Positions 11,251-22,463 of a stretch of DNA of 64,000 bases are shown here, in pieces (positions within the stretch are counted from its first letter, which is position 1; every line of letters begins with the position of its first letter). Location of the stretch: the NCBI GenBank assembly GCA_030998015.1, contig JARWMV010000234.1:1674001-1738000 (forward strand). Reading direction: 5' to 3'. Source of the stretch: Ceratorhiza oryzae-sativae (taxonomy: Eukaryota > Basidiomycota > Agaricomycetes > Cantharellales > Ceratobasidiaceae). Made by a program: the position numbers and the translations under genes. The notes under the pieces were generated by a model. The model was not told the origin of the DNA and ran no database searches. It saw nothing but the letters and a program-made list of their open reading frames with translations.

Positions 11251-11946
11251 ATGGAAGAATCTGTGGACAAAACCGCAATGATCAAGGACCGCATTATTCG
11301 CCACATGAATGCGGATCACCAAGACTCGCTATCCTTCTACCTTCGATACTATACGAAAGCCAAACCTTCCGAAGCGGCAACCGCCCAGCTTGTCGACATA
11401 AACACCGCTGCTATGACCATTACTCGGGTCACTGAACCAAATGGCCCTCCCCGACCAGTGGTTGTTGCTATCGATCCTCCCATGAAGTCGTTGAGTGAAG
11501 CTCGGGAGCGTTTAGTGGCCATGTCATTTGAATCGCTCGAGGGGCTCGGGATGTCCAGGTGGAAATTTGAGAAATACCCACTCCCAACCCTCACAGGCCT
11601 TATCTACGCTATGGTTTCATGCACTCTTCTCGCCATGCTCATGTTCCCTGACCAAACTCTCCCTCCCGGAGCTGAGGCAAGACAACTATTCCTGTTTGAC
11701 TCGGACAAAGCGGCCAGGTTCCTCTACATGTACCAAAGGGAAGGCCGCTCGATCATAATGGGAACTGCGGTCTATAACGCAGCGATGCGAATGCGCAGGC
11801 GGTTGCAACAACATTGTTATACCGCAAACTGGGCTGTATGGGCTACGTGGCTGGTCGTGGCTTTACTGGAGGGGCCGATTGCGTGCAGGTCGTTTGACCG
11901 CATTGTGCGCAATATGGAGTTGGATTCTGGACAAAAGAGGCGCTGA
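11251..11946 (+). CDS. DUF2470-domain membrane protein
   Basis: This single-exon gene of 231 residues starts MEESVDKTAMIKDR. The N-terminal third contains IIRHMNADHQDSLSFYLRYY, the hallmark of DUF2470, the haem-oxygenase-like/pyridoxamine-oxidase-related C-terminal domain known from HugZ-type and plant proteins. The domain ends near VAMSFESLEGLGMSRWKF. It is followed by hydrophobic stretches around residues 115-130 (LTGLIYAMVSCTLLAMLMF) and 195-210 (WAVWATWLVVALLEGP), so the protein is probably membrane-bound. Its function in fungi is not established, and no catalytic residue can be named. The ATG at 11251 is the second Met of the frame and precedes the conserved domain closely. Confidence 0.8.
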   Translation: MEESVDKTAMIKDRIIRHMNADHQDSLSFYLRYYTKAKPSEAATAQLVDINTAAMTITRVTEPNGPPRPVVVAIDPPMKSLSEARERLVAMSFESLEGLGMSRWKFEKYPLPTLTGLIYAMVSCTLLAMLMFPDQTLPPGAEARQLFLFDSDKAARFLYMYQREGRSIIMGTAVYNAAMRMRRRLQQHCYTANWAVWATWLVVALLEGPIACRSFDRIVRNMELDSGQKRR

Positions 11947-12149
11947 AAGCATGAATGTAGGGTCTGTGCATACGGTTGGTGATTGTTGTATCCAATAGAC
12001 AACCAATCTTTGCTTGGTCGCGCTGACGGATCACGTGCGCTCGATCAGAGTTCCTACAATCCCCTGCGTTCAGGTGTTAGATCGCTGGTTTTACATCTCG
12101 AATTAGGTTAAAATCTGAGACTCGCTTTCATTATAACGATTCATCTAAC

Positions 12150-15100
12150 ATGGCCACTTCGTCAAACGCAACCCCATATTTCGACTCGCGGCTTGAGATC
12201 TCAGCGGATAAAATCCCAGCACTCAATCTGACTGATTGTCGGCACCACGTTGCTGCTGTCGTCAACATGAGTTGGCCATTCAGGCCAGATGAAAGGACCA
12301 CCAAATACTCATTTACTGCGGCTTCTCAACAACAATTCGAAGTTGATTTTACCGGAAATGTCCAACTCAAGCTCAACGACCGTGTTCTAATCTGTCTCAA
12401 AGGCGCTCGCCTTGCTTCTAGAGCCAAAGGGAAGCAAAGGCTTCCGTTTAAGCTGGAGTTCCCTGATGGATTTATGGCTTACGTTGATGATCGAGTCATA
12501 AATACGTTTCCAGGTGAGACACACTATTTCAGGATTTGCTATACGTTATCCTAACCGCTCTCATAGTTCCTGCGGAAGAAGAAAGTACTGTGAACTTGCC
12601 CAGTTGGTTTGACAGCCAACGCGCCCCATCATCCTCACCATCCTCACCTCGATCCCCGACCAGGTCCGAGACTCCATCTTCACCTTCAGTGGACCACTCC
12701 ATTTTGTTACAGAAGTCGGAGTCCCAAGAAGGCGCATTGCAAGGCAATTACACTGCTTCAGGCGAGGTGTCTCATGCACCCATCCATTCACTTGGCGCTC
12801 CCCTGGCAGAGTCGACCTTGGCACCTGGTTTGGACACCCTCCCTCAACCACGAGTGTTCCACAAGCGATCGCCATCCAACTTTGGAGAAACTGGGCCTTC
12901 TGTGGAGCAAAAACCTAATACGTCCACGGTAGTTGGCCCTAGGATCGAACTGGCACAAACAACGGTACCTCATGAGGCTTCAAAGAACGAACCAGATATT
13001 CAAAGGCCGAGAAAGCGGCGACGTGGGAAGGCCAGGAAAAGCCACGCTGAGCCAGCACGTAATCCAGCCCTAGACATGAAGCCTGGCTTCTCGTCAGCTC
13101 TTGTAAGTGCAATTAGAGTGTAATCGAATGGGAACTCAGTTTTGGATTATTAGTACGGTCCGTTTGTATCCCTTCAAGATACCATGAACAGGGTGGGCTT
13201 GAAGGTTAATGCTGTTGGCGTTGTTCGAGGCATATCGATACCAAAGTTGTCGAAAAATGGGGGTAAGTCTGTTCAGTGTTACTGGCTTCCGAATCTCAGC
13301 TATTGGGGAACAGACTGGTCCGTTTCGATGGAACTCCTAGACCCCAGCGTAACCGACGATACTGCTTTCGTTGTCAATATCTTTCTCCCTGAACACCTAA
13401 AGGATTGCGTTCCGAACGTAAAGGCGGGAGATATTATTATGCTTGTGAAGACTACGGTTAGTTGGTCAAATTCTCCACGACCTAGTCATATGACCATGAT
13501 TCAGGTAGCTCTATTTCAAGGCAAGGTCCGTGGGACAGGATATAAAGATGCATTTCAGTGGGCTGGCTATTCGATCACCCAGAACGCGCATTTTCATAGC
13601 GCGACTAGAACCTTTAGCGACGAAGAACACTGCCCGTTTTTGAAGCCTACCGCAGAGGAACTAGAATATGCTTCTCAGCTAGCGGCTTGGTGGAAAGCTA
13701 CTCAAGATCTTTCCCGAAGCAGGCCAGGCAATGCCCCAACTCTTATGACGGCTCCGAGAGGAAGAAGCTTAATCGCATTATCCGAAGCGAAAGTCGACGT
13801 ATTTTTCGATTGTGTAGTCGAGGTATGCTTCTTTCAACCGCGCTTCTGTAGACCAAATTGAAGGCATCCTAGATTCTATTCATAGTCCCTCCCAGAGATC
13901 AAGCGGCCGAAATATTTGTTACCGACTATACTGTTCACCCTCAGTTTTATCCACGCCAACCTCGCGAGGACCCTACGACCACCAAGCAGGAGCAAATCAA
14001 GGTCTATGGTAGAAGGGTTCTGAAGGTAATGCTTTGGGGGCATACGCAACTCGAACACGCACGTGAGCTAGAGCTTGGTTACTATCATATCGACAACTTG
14101 CGCGTCAAGTTTGACTCGAAAGGCACCTTGGAGGGAACCCTGCAAGACGACAGACGCAAGATCACCAAAGTCAGGAAAGACGATCCCTTATTGGAGGATC
14201 TACTGAAGTAAGTCTCATCCCTCCACGCAAAACCGAAGACTTAATTGAGATTCTTTTTCCAGACGCAAAAACGACTATTTCAATCGCCCGCCATCCCCTG
14301 ATCCCAACATATCCCGAGCAGGCCTTGCAAAGGGGCAAGACCCCAACCTCCATACCGCGGGTGACCTGCTACCGCCACCCCTTATTCCGGCATTACCTGC
14401 TCCCCAACAAGCTCAGACCAACAGTGCGAAAATTCGGATCTACTTTTGCATATTTACTTACGATACTCTAGAACCGCCTATAACTCGCCTATTCTTCCAA
14501 AATATTGTTCAAACTCCACTTCAAGAAGTTTTGGGACACGCTTCGTGTCCCGAAGTATTCCGTATCCGCGCTCGAGTCGCCGCTTTTGAGCCTTACAAAC
14601 TCCAAAAATTTGCGCACGGGTTCTGCACCAAATGCAACAACGAGTACATACATTTCGCTGACTCCTAGATTTGCGATTAATCCCCTTTTCATAGCTTCAT
14701 ACCCGGTACGAAAGCTTGTGTTGGTTGCGAGGACTTTGAAGCGGCATTTGTTGCATACGAGTACCGATTCCGGCTCTGCGTCGAAGAAGAGGCCATCAGG
14801 CCTAGTCAAGATGGTTACCGCGCATCGTTGGTTCTCGATGTCTTCGGCAAAGATGCAGTATGTTACGCAAATAGTTATCTTTGAACTCGTGCTGATCACC
14901 AACAGGAGATGTTTCTGTCGGGGGTCCCGGCACAAGATTTTCATAATATTAACAATCTCCGAAAGCTCCGTGACAAACTTGCGCCTATCTTCGGAAACTT
15001 GGAGGCTCACCAGTGCGACTTGGCAGTTGGTGATAGCACTAAAGCCCGTGCTCATGGCCAGTATTTCGAAATGCTCGTGCAAAGTTATCGCTCGCCTCAT

Positions 15101-15175
15101 AAGAGCGAAGGTTCGCTTGACAACAAGAGATACAGGTTATGGGGGACGGAACTGCTGTCCAAACCATCCAAGTAG
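12150..15175 (+). CDS. POT1: Pot1 telomere single-strand end-binding protein
   Basis: Pot1 binds the G-rich single-stranded telomere end and controls telomerase and end protection. After an OB-like N-terminal part (from MATSSNATPYFDS) and a long Ser/Pro/basic linker (PRKRRRGKARKSHAEP), the Telo_bind OB fold appears: GLKVNAVGVVRGISIPK, DWSVSMELLDP, VKAGDIIMLV and LFQGKVRG. A second OB region follows, from VFFDCVVEILFIVPPRDQ to EIFVTDYTVHPQFYP. Near the C-terminus FCTKCNN and TKACVGCEDFE form a CxxC...CxxC pair, as in the zinc-bearing C-terminal domain of vertebrate POT1. The last exon ends YRLWGTELLSKPSK. The intron before ILFIVPPRD uses the acceptor at about 13873; the later AG breaks the frame. 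Total length is roughly 800 residues. The neighbouring gene NMT1 is convergent. Confidence 0.9.
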
Positions 15176-15336
15176 TACCTTTCTGTTTTCGGTTCTACTT
15201 GCCCTTTTAATACACATATATAGCATTTGGCTCTTTATTGTAAATAAACCACGGCTATTGTGTTAATCTGAATGATCCATAATTTCCGCGGTATTTATAT
15301 GCAAAAGGTCGTGAGGAACATAGTGTTGGTCCTAGC

Positions 15337-17394
15337 TCAAAGCATAACAACCCCAATTCCCCGCCCAATACCTTGGCCGCCCTCGTTCACCGGCAACGGA
15401 ACAAAGCCTTCCACCGGTGAAGTGCGCCAGTTATATAGATAATAATTCAGGTACCCGTCTCCTTGGCCAAACTACAGAAATCAACTGAGTTTGAAGTGAA
15501 TAGAAGAATCGTCGGGTGAACATACGTTGAGCTCCTTGAGGAAGGGATAATTATCCATTAGAGTTAGCGCGTTAAAGACATCAAACTTGGCCTTGAGGGA
15601 AGGAGGATCGGTGATAATGCCATATTAATTCCACTCTCGCAACAAACCTTGCTTGCTATTATCAGAGCGTCGGTGACCAGCGCCTGTATGCGTGATTTGA
15701 TGGCCGTTTCACCGCTTGTTTGATTGGATCCGTAGTAGAATAGATATGCTGCGTCCACAACATCTTGATCGGCACTTTTTGTGATAGTCGAGGGCAGCGA
15801 ATAGAATGAGAAAAAATCGGTAATAGCCTTGGTTTCTGGGTCCTGAGTTGAACATGAATTAGCCGGGCAATATGTGCAAGATGAATCGCTTACTTGAACT
15901 ACGTATGCCCAGACCACTTGGGCTGTCCTTCTTCCATTTACGGGCTCACCGTGACCTCGGCCGCTCAACATCTGGTGCCTTACCTCTTCCTCATTCATTA
16001 CTGGTGTCAAGGTGAATCGCTTCATATATGTCTCGTAGAGTGCCAACACTTCCTTGATGTCGCCGTCCTCCATCTCTCTAAGCCCAGGCGTTTTTGTCTC
16101 GCTTGGGACAGCGTTCAAACGTATCATACGCGCAAGGGTGGAGCCGCGGGGGACATGTGTAAATCCTGCATCGACCATCTTTGGAACGTTGATTATACGA
16201 TGGTAGTATCGTGCCGTGCTGACAGGTGTAGGAAGGAGAACGCCAGCGGTATAAATGGCCTGGAATATGCCGCGGATATTGCACCGTCGAGTGACTTCCT
16301 TGATCAGAACCGGCGCAAGACGCTTCGAGCGCAATTTTTTGTGGATGCAGAGGAAATTGATTTCCGAGGTGTCAAGAATGCTAATGGGGCGGTGTAACGA
16401 TGGCCGGTAAGTGCATATATCTAGAGAGGGGAGTCTCAAACAAACTTTTGTCTCACGCGTAGCTTGAGAGGAACTCCGGCAATAAACGCAACGAGCTTTT
16501 TGTTTGATGATACCCTTACTCCAATCAACCAATCTTTGTGATAACCAGGAGGTCGTAAAGCCCTACAAAATTTTCCATAAGTCGCGCATAATACGAGCCG
16601 AAGGCTCAAAACGCACCAAGCAAAGAACTCGGCAGAGTATCTAAAGCGGAATGCAGCCTCTGTGTCTTCCACGTAATTGGCACTCAAAAGCTCATGGACT
16701 TCCTTGAGCTATGTATAACAGTGAGCATTACGCTGTAGGCTGCTTCGCTATTACTCACCTGATCGGGCTCCGTAATATCCACTGTTGCCCACTCATAGCC
16801 AGAGGGAAGTGGATAAGGAACCTTCCTGATTTCTTCTTGAGGTTTAGAAGGCTCGATAGGGCCATCCTCAGTCGGCCTTTCATCGCCTGAACTGTAAAAA
16901 TTAGCCCACTGTAACGTAGAACAAGCATTTGAACCAGACCTATTTGAGGAACGGGTTGAGTTTTCCAAAACTACAACCCCTCGCCCACGTGAGTCTATAA
17001 ATACGTTATTCCTGACTAGTGCGTTGCTTGCCTTGTGCTCCCCCAGATCCTTTGCATTCTTCCCCCCGATCCCGGTCTTTCCCTGGAGCATGTCCATGAT
17101 CTGCATTGCCTGTAGCGCTCTCTTGACTTCATCCTCATTAACATCTTTGTGCTCCTCTTGCTGTTGTACGACAGAAGTTACGTGTGAAACAACTGCATCT
17201 GGAACATCGTTTCCTCGTGCTGCAGCGAGCAGCTTGGCCGCCTTGGACTTCTTTTTCTTCTTTTTCTTCGCCTTTCCAGCCGCCTTGGTTGTTTCCTCTG
17301 CTGGGGCCTCGTCAGATTCGGACCCAGAGTCGTGGTCAGACGGCGGATTCTCAGCAGGAGGCTTAGGATTAGAGGGCCCAACTTCGGAGGACAT
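15337..17394 (-). CDS. NMT1: glycylpeptide N-tetradecanoyltransferase (N-myristoyltransferase)
   Basis: Nmt transfers myristate from myristoyl-CoA to N-terminal glycines, mostly in the cytosol and on ribosomes. The N-terminus (MSSEVGPSNPKPPAE) has an acidic stretch then a polylysine patch, typical of eukaryotic Nmt and thought to aid ribosome binding. The catalytic part shows PYPLPSGYEWATVDI, NYVEDTEAAFRFRYS, LRPPGYHKDWLIGVRV, SEINFLCIHKKLRSKRLAPV, LIKEVTRRCN, FDVFNALTLMDNYPFL and FGQGDGYLNYYLYNW. The protein ends GIGRGIGVVML, so the free C-terminal carboxylate that acts as base in this family is kept. Seven or so short introns are joined. The start ATG is at 17392-17394. Divergent from the WW-domain gene (137 bp between starts). 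Confidence 0.95.
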
Positions 17395-17531
17395 GATGCT
17401 GGTGGAGAACAGCGAACTTTTTCGTTGTGTTGGTTCAGTAGAGTCAACTGCGATTCAGCGTTTAGAAGCGATCAGCGCCCGGCACAATCTCCATCACTGT
17501 GAAATTGGAAATCTCTCATAATGTTAGCGAA

Positions 17532-19311
17532 ATGCCTCCGCCACGGCCTCGAAGATACCTTCCTCATGGCTTTGAAGAAAAACGGACTCCGGATGGGCGA
17601 ACATACTGGATAAATTACTGTCCTCTGCCTCCTTCGTGGATACCTCCTGCAGACGTTATGGCCGAATTTCCAAGTACATATATGACGCAAGACGATGATA
17701 GCACTGCCGACATCAAGTCGCCGAGTGCTACCAGAGACGTGATCCTGCCAAAAGGCGTGGAAAAACACTACACTCCCTCCGGCACCGTATATTACGTTGA
17801 TTCCCGCCCGAGGGCTTCTTGGGTCGACCCCAGGTCCGTGGATTTCACAATTGAGAAGGAGCGAGACGCCTACACCAAAACATGTGAAGTGCTTTTTACG
17901 GACGGGGATTTTCGCGGTATGTTATTTACTATACTGAGATTGATGTTCAAGGATTAATCCGCCTTTTTAGATCCCCCACCAGAGACACATATTGAGTTTA
18001 GGACTATTATCTGACCTTACCAAATGGCGCATTGGTATGCCCGCCCTCTGTTAATAAAATATTCGACTAACCACCCGCAGCTCAATCTCTCAGTGGCTAT
18101 CCTGATGCTCGTGTTGAAGAAGTTGATGTAGTCATTAACATATTGAACGCAAGAATAGGTATCCTTGAAGCGATTGTCTACTTGACACTTCGGTTAACCT
18201 CCTTGGCAGGTAGTGTTCCCAATATTCATCAACTCAAACCTATGGATAGCGCTTTTATACGAGCTTGTTACAAACATATATGTCAGTGCACACGAATTTG
18301 ATAACCCTTTTTGTTATTTATCATTTTATCACAGCCTCAGAGGCAGAACTGGCCTCTTATGGCCCCTCAAAGGCAACCAGAGTTGAACCTCCGTCCTCTC
18401 CCGTTGTTTGGCGTCTATTTCAGACATTCGCATATTGCATTTTGCTAGGTGTCCCTGCTACCTATGCCCGACGCCTGCAAAAGGCCGACTGGGTTCAAGT
18501 AAGTATATACGTGTATGGTTTCATGGATTTGACTCTAAAGTACAATGTGGGAAATGTAGTGGTCCAGCAGACACAGATGGACGGACCAACAGCGAGCTCT
18601 GGATGGATTCCTCAAGAGCTTGACAAGCGAATGGAATTTAATCAACCTGACGGTTAGCTTTCACTTTGTATTTCCCTTGTCCTCCTGAACCGAATGTTTA
18701 CTATTACAGGCTGCCTTACTGTTATCGTAAGCTGGTCTTGGTGCTGGGTTGGATATATGCTAATGCAATATCCAGAGCTGCTGTTGGCCTGCTTACAGTC
18801 AATAACCTTTCAACCACATCGCAGACCGCCATTCTGATCGCCCTTGTAACGGCCCTGGCCTCACTCATAATGTCTGTGACCTTCGTTTGGCGATACCAAC
18901 GCCAGCTATCCAATATACACGACCTTAGAAAGATCATGGCAAGAACATCTTACCCCTTCCCCTATTTTAGACATTCCCTGATCCTTTTGTCTTGTATAGA
19001 ACGAATTTATATATGAGGCCGATGCCGATATTATGCCCATCTTCCTCAGCCTACCGGTATCCTTTCTTCTTTGGAGCGCGATCGCGTTTGGGACAGCGGT
19101 TCTAGCCCACGCGTGGAATACCTTGGGTAGCTCGGGCCTGGCGATCCCTATTGGTGTCACGGTAACTTTATGTCTGACCATATTGGTCAGTGGAGTTATA
19201 TGGTCTTCGCATCGACACTTTGAGCGATGGAAAGTCTGGTGGGAGTTGATGGCTTGGCCCAAGAAAAACCGAGAGCTTGAAGAGCATGAAGTTGGTCTCA
19301 TGCATGTCTGA
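17532..19311 (+). CDS. WW-domain protein with C-terminal membrane segments
   Basis: The N-terminus carries two WW-like units: LPHGFEEKRTPDGRTYWIN with PPSWIPP, and LPKGVEKHYTPSGTVYYVD with RASWVDP; each has the aromatic core and closing W-x-x-P. A helical middle follows (SDLTKWRIAQSLSGYPDARV, VVINILNARI, NIHQLKP, then SEAELASYGPSKATRVEPP). The last third is hydrophobic: around VNNLSTTSQTAILIALVTAL and PIFLSLPVSFLLWSAIAFG, then IPIGVTVTLCLTILVSGVIW, ending EEHEVGLMHV. WW domains bind proline-rich ligands; here they would face the cytosol from a membrane. I know similar architectures in agaricomycetes but no function for them. Junctions in the 17.92-18.30 kb part are uncertain: an acceptor at about 18002 keeps one frame, while an earlier acceptor runs into a stop. 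Confidence 0.75.
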
Positions 19312-20711
19312 CCTCATGTCGATGACCCAATACGGTGATTACCCTCAAATGCACTGATTACGGATACGCCGCGCATATCCGATACTCAATGTAGATCACT
19401 ACACTTTATCACTTTCACTCAACTCAATGCGTACTAGAAGTACCCGCCCTGGTCGATCGCCAGCATCCGATGCCCAACCTTCAGCGGACTCAATAACCCA
19501 TAAAATTCCTAACCCTATCTGAGCCTGGCTGGCATAACCTCGAGTCGGACATACCATCAGCCACAAACACTCAAGCGAAGCCAGGTTCGGATCCATCAAT
19601 CAACCGACGAGTATGTTGAATCGTGAGGTTGCGCATATGGTGCCAAGAGCGATCCGGCAGGTTGGCGTTTGCCTAGGCGCATAGTGTTGCCCGTTTTGGA
19701 CTAACTGAGCATATGTCGCCATTTGGTCCCTGGAGTGTGTGTTCTATTTATTCCGACACTGTCCGCCTAAAGGAATTAATGACTGGGTTTGAGGAATGAG
19801 CCGTGCCTCGACACACACGTTCCCGACATGACAACCGAGTCTCGAACCCACCTCCAGCGCTCTGACGGCAAACCGTATGGGAAAACACAGCATCTTGGGA
19901 ACGGGTGCCTTGTACAGCTACTCCACGGCTCGGGTACCTGTTCGTGATATGGGCGCAAACCACTCCGCTCCATGGAGATATACCCTGCAATCGCTATCGA
20001 GTATAAACGGGGTCACGCGACAGGCCCTGCGACAACCAAGAGGCAATCGACTCGAGTCCGGAAGCTCGTTCGATGATTTGACAGGCAGATGACCCGTCTC
20101 GACAACAAAACGGAAGACAGAGACACGAGCTGATACGGGGTCCTGGGGGGGCGAGCATGTGTGGCCGGCGGGAAGAACGGCACCTGCCAAGCACCAAGGA
20201 TAGATGCTGAGCCGGTGTCGTGGTACAGCTCGACAAGCGGGAAGCCCCCTTGCCCCTATTTCGTCAGACATCATGATAATTCTCCTAGCCGCATAGATAA
20301 AGCAATAAATCATCTGGCCATCATTGGCCTTCGTTCAAGTTAGCTCGGGTCGCACCACCGGGACCGGCATTGCAACATGGGCAAGACCGAACAACCCCTA
20401 TCGGGTTCGTTCCAAGTCGGAGCCAGCTGACTGCGAGCATGTCTATGTATAGCAGTACCGTATTACGAGCGAAGCCATCCCTCAGTGAAGCTAAACCGCG
20501 TTGTGTCGCTCGAGGTTTGGGCTATGCCCGATCGAGGAGGGTGCCCGCGATAGTGTTTCGAAGAGAAGAAAGCAGGCAAAGATAGAAGAGAGCGCGCTTA
20601 GAGATTGGGAGAACGTGACTATTCATTATTCTAGGGAAATATGTCCGATAACAGTGGCTTCTATAGCTGACAACAGATATTCCCTTTTTGACGCCCGCCC
20701 CAAGTTGGTAA
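19312..20711. other. 1.4 kb intergenic region, no gene seen
   Basis: This holds the 3' regions of two convergent genes plus about 1 kb without supported content. Open frames are short, change frame often and resemble no protein I know. A T-arm-like string (GGTGGGTTCGAGACTC on the minus strand near 19845) does not belong to a foldable tRNA. Nothing repeats elsewhere in the window that I could see. Confidence 0.4.
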
Positions 20712-22246
20712 TTAGAACAAGACGAGCTTGGTTTTACCGCTGGCCAAGCGTTCGCGGATCCTTGCGTTGCCGAGAACGCCTTGAAGTGTATCGGCACGGG
20801 TCTCGGGGATGTCGAGCAAGGACCGTTGCTTGCTGTCGAGGTAGGACAGGTCGAGGACAATGTGGCTAAGAGCCTTGACGGATAGCGCATCTGCAAGGAT
20901 ATTAATTAGCAGGTGTTCTCGAAGACTAATTCGAATCTATTTCGTGCGCATAATGGTTAACCCAAGTGGTAAATAAGCTGGAGCCGGAAGCGGGAAGGAA
21001 TGCAAGACATGTGCAGGAATAGAGCGGAGTTTGTGCTTACCTGGTTCAGCAAGCAGTTGGCTTAGCCTTGCGGGTGTGCCAATTGCAACACCAACGCGTG
21101 TCTTTGCCAGATAGGCCATATGGTCCTTGAGCTTGAAGTGTTTTGCGAAAAGCTGTGGAAAGCAAACCGCAGCAAGGGTTAGCCGGATAATCGAGACAAA
21201 GCGCGGAGTTCGGGGGACCGGGGTGGAAGGCGTATGTCAAACGAGGGCAGAAATGTCTAAATGGATCAACGCTAGACTTTGTCGATCTTCTCCGCAGCCA
21301 CTCAAGCGGACTCGTGAGACACGAGACGAGGCCATGGACAACTTGAAGTAGAATGAAGACTGATGATTGGTTGATGCGTACCTTGGCGATATCTCCGCCT
21401 GATTCTGCTTTGAGTGGACGGAGCGCTCGGGTGAGGTCCGCGACGCGTAGGGCAGCGCCTGCGACGACGATTGCGGTTGGCGCGGCATGGTGTTTGGGGC
21501 GTTGTGCGATGCGAGAAGCCAAGTTTGGGCAGGCTACACTAATAATAAGCGAGTGAGTGGTCGGAGCACGAAGCGAAGGACTGTGGCAGACGGACTGGCC
21601 GAGATGAATTCTGGCAAGGTCGCGTGGGTGCGTTCAATTGTGAATTGAGTGGTATCGACCAGGTATGGTTCTGAGAACAATCAGGTGAGTACTGCGGATA
21701 GGAGAAGAGTGCGAGCCACGTCGCACAAGCAACAGGTGGCATGTGGATCGGGATCTGGGGTGGGTGGCTAGGAAGACGGACTGACCGGGTATAACCAGCT
21801 CTTCGCGCTCGAGATCGGACATTTTTGGAAAAGCCTTGACGATGGCGCGCTCTAATATCTGAGCAAGGGCTGCGGGTGGCTGGCACATGGAAATATGTCG
21901 GTCGGGTACATTTTGCTGTGTTGGTTTAGGCTTCTTGACCTACGAATTATCGATCCGATTAATTCAGTGCACATACGGAGATGCACTCCAAGCAATGGCG
22001 TCACCTTGGGTTCGGCTGCGGGCTTCTGCGCGCGCTTGCGCTTCTTACCTACGACAGGGGTTGGTTCTGGTGCTGGTGGCAGGGCAAGTTGATGTCATTG
22101 GGCCGGTGGCGAAGCGAGCGGGCGTACTCACACCCCACCTCGAACTCGTCTTCGTCTTGGAGGACGTGGTAACGGCCGGACTCATCGGGGGCATCGGCAA
22201 AGTCGGGATCGAGCACGAGCCCGTCGTCGAGGTCGTCGCCAGACAT
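20712..22246 (-). CDS. Cms1-like protein of the small-subunit processome
   Basis: This resembles the Cms1 family (DEAD-box-like fold without the helicase motifs), linked in yeast to the 90S pre-ribosome and U3 snoRNP. It starts MSGDDLDDGLVLDPDFAD with an acidic N-terminus, then a basic KKRKRAQKPAAEPK patch, then AQILERAIVKAFPKMSDLER. The core has AAPTAIVVAGAALRVADLTR, AKLFAKHFKLKDHMAYL, TRVGVAIGTPARLSQLL, SHIVLDLSYLDSKQRSLLDI and the end GKTKLVLF. The GTPAR and LDLSY-D strings stand where helicases have motifs Ib and II, with the DEAD acid pair lost, as in Cms1. Five or six exons are joined. The start at 22244-22246 is 217 bp from the start of the ERI1-like gene on the other strand. Confidence 0.85.
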
Positions 22247-22463
22247 GGGTGGTATGGCAGCGGTTGTGGTCGTCTGGATCTGGATTAAAATTGAGTGGCC
22301 ATCGGCGCAGATGATGATGGATCAGCCCGGCGGAGTGGATAGGACCCCAGGGAGCGTGCCCCGGCTGCGGGCTGGGATTGGAAATAGGGGGTTTATAGGC
22401 CGCTTATCACCACTGGCTCTTGGACTGCCTGGACCGCACCCGTACTACTCCATACCGCGGGCG
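22247..22463. promoter_or_regulatory. divergent promoter CMS1-like/ERI1-like
   Basis: The 217 bp between diverging starts are GC-rich, with no CACGTG box and no TATA box seen. Confidence 0.4.

Noticed and set aside
13818..13905. Apparent frame break in POT1 before VPPRDQAAE
   Set aside because: Using the AG at about 13873 instead of the later CATAG joins VVE to ILFIVPPRD in frame.
17996..18010. Apparent frameshift in the WW-domain gene after DPPPETHIEF
   Set aside because: A downstream acceptor (GTTTAG at about 18002) gives a longer intron and keeps the frame into LLSDLTKW, so no frameshift is needed.
19790..19880. Possible tRNA on the minus strand (GGTTCGAGAC string)
   Set aside because: No acceptor stem, D-arm or anticodon stem can be folded around it.
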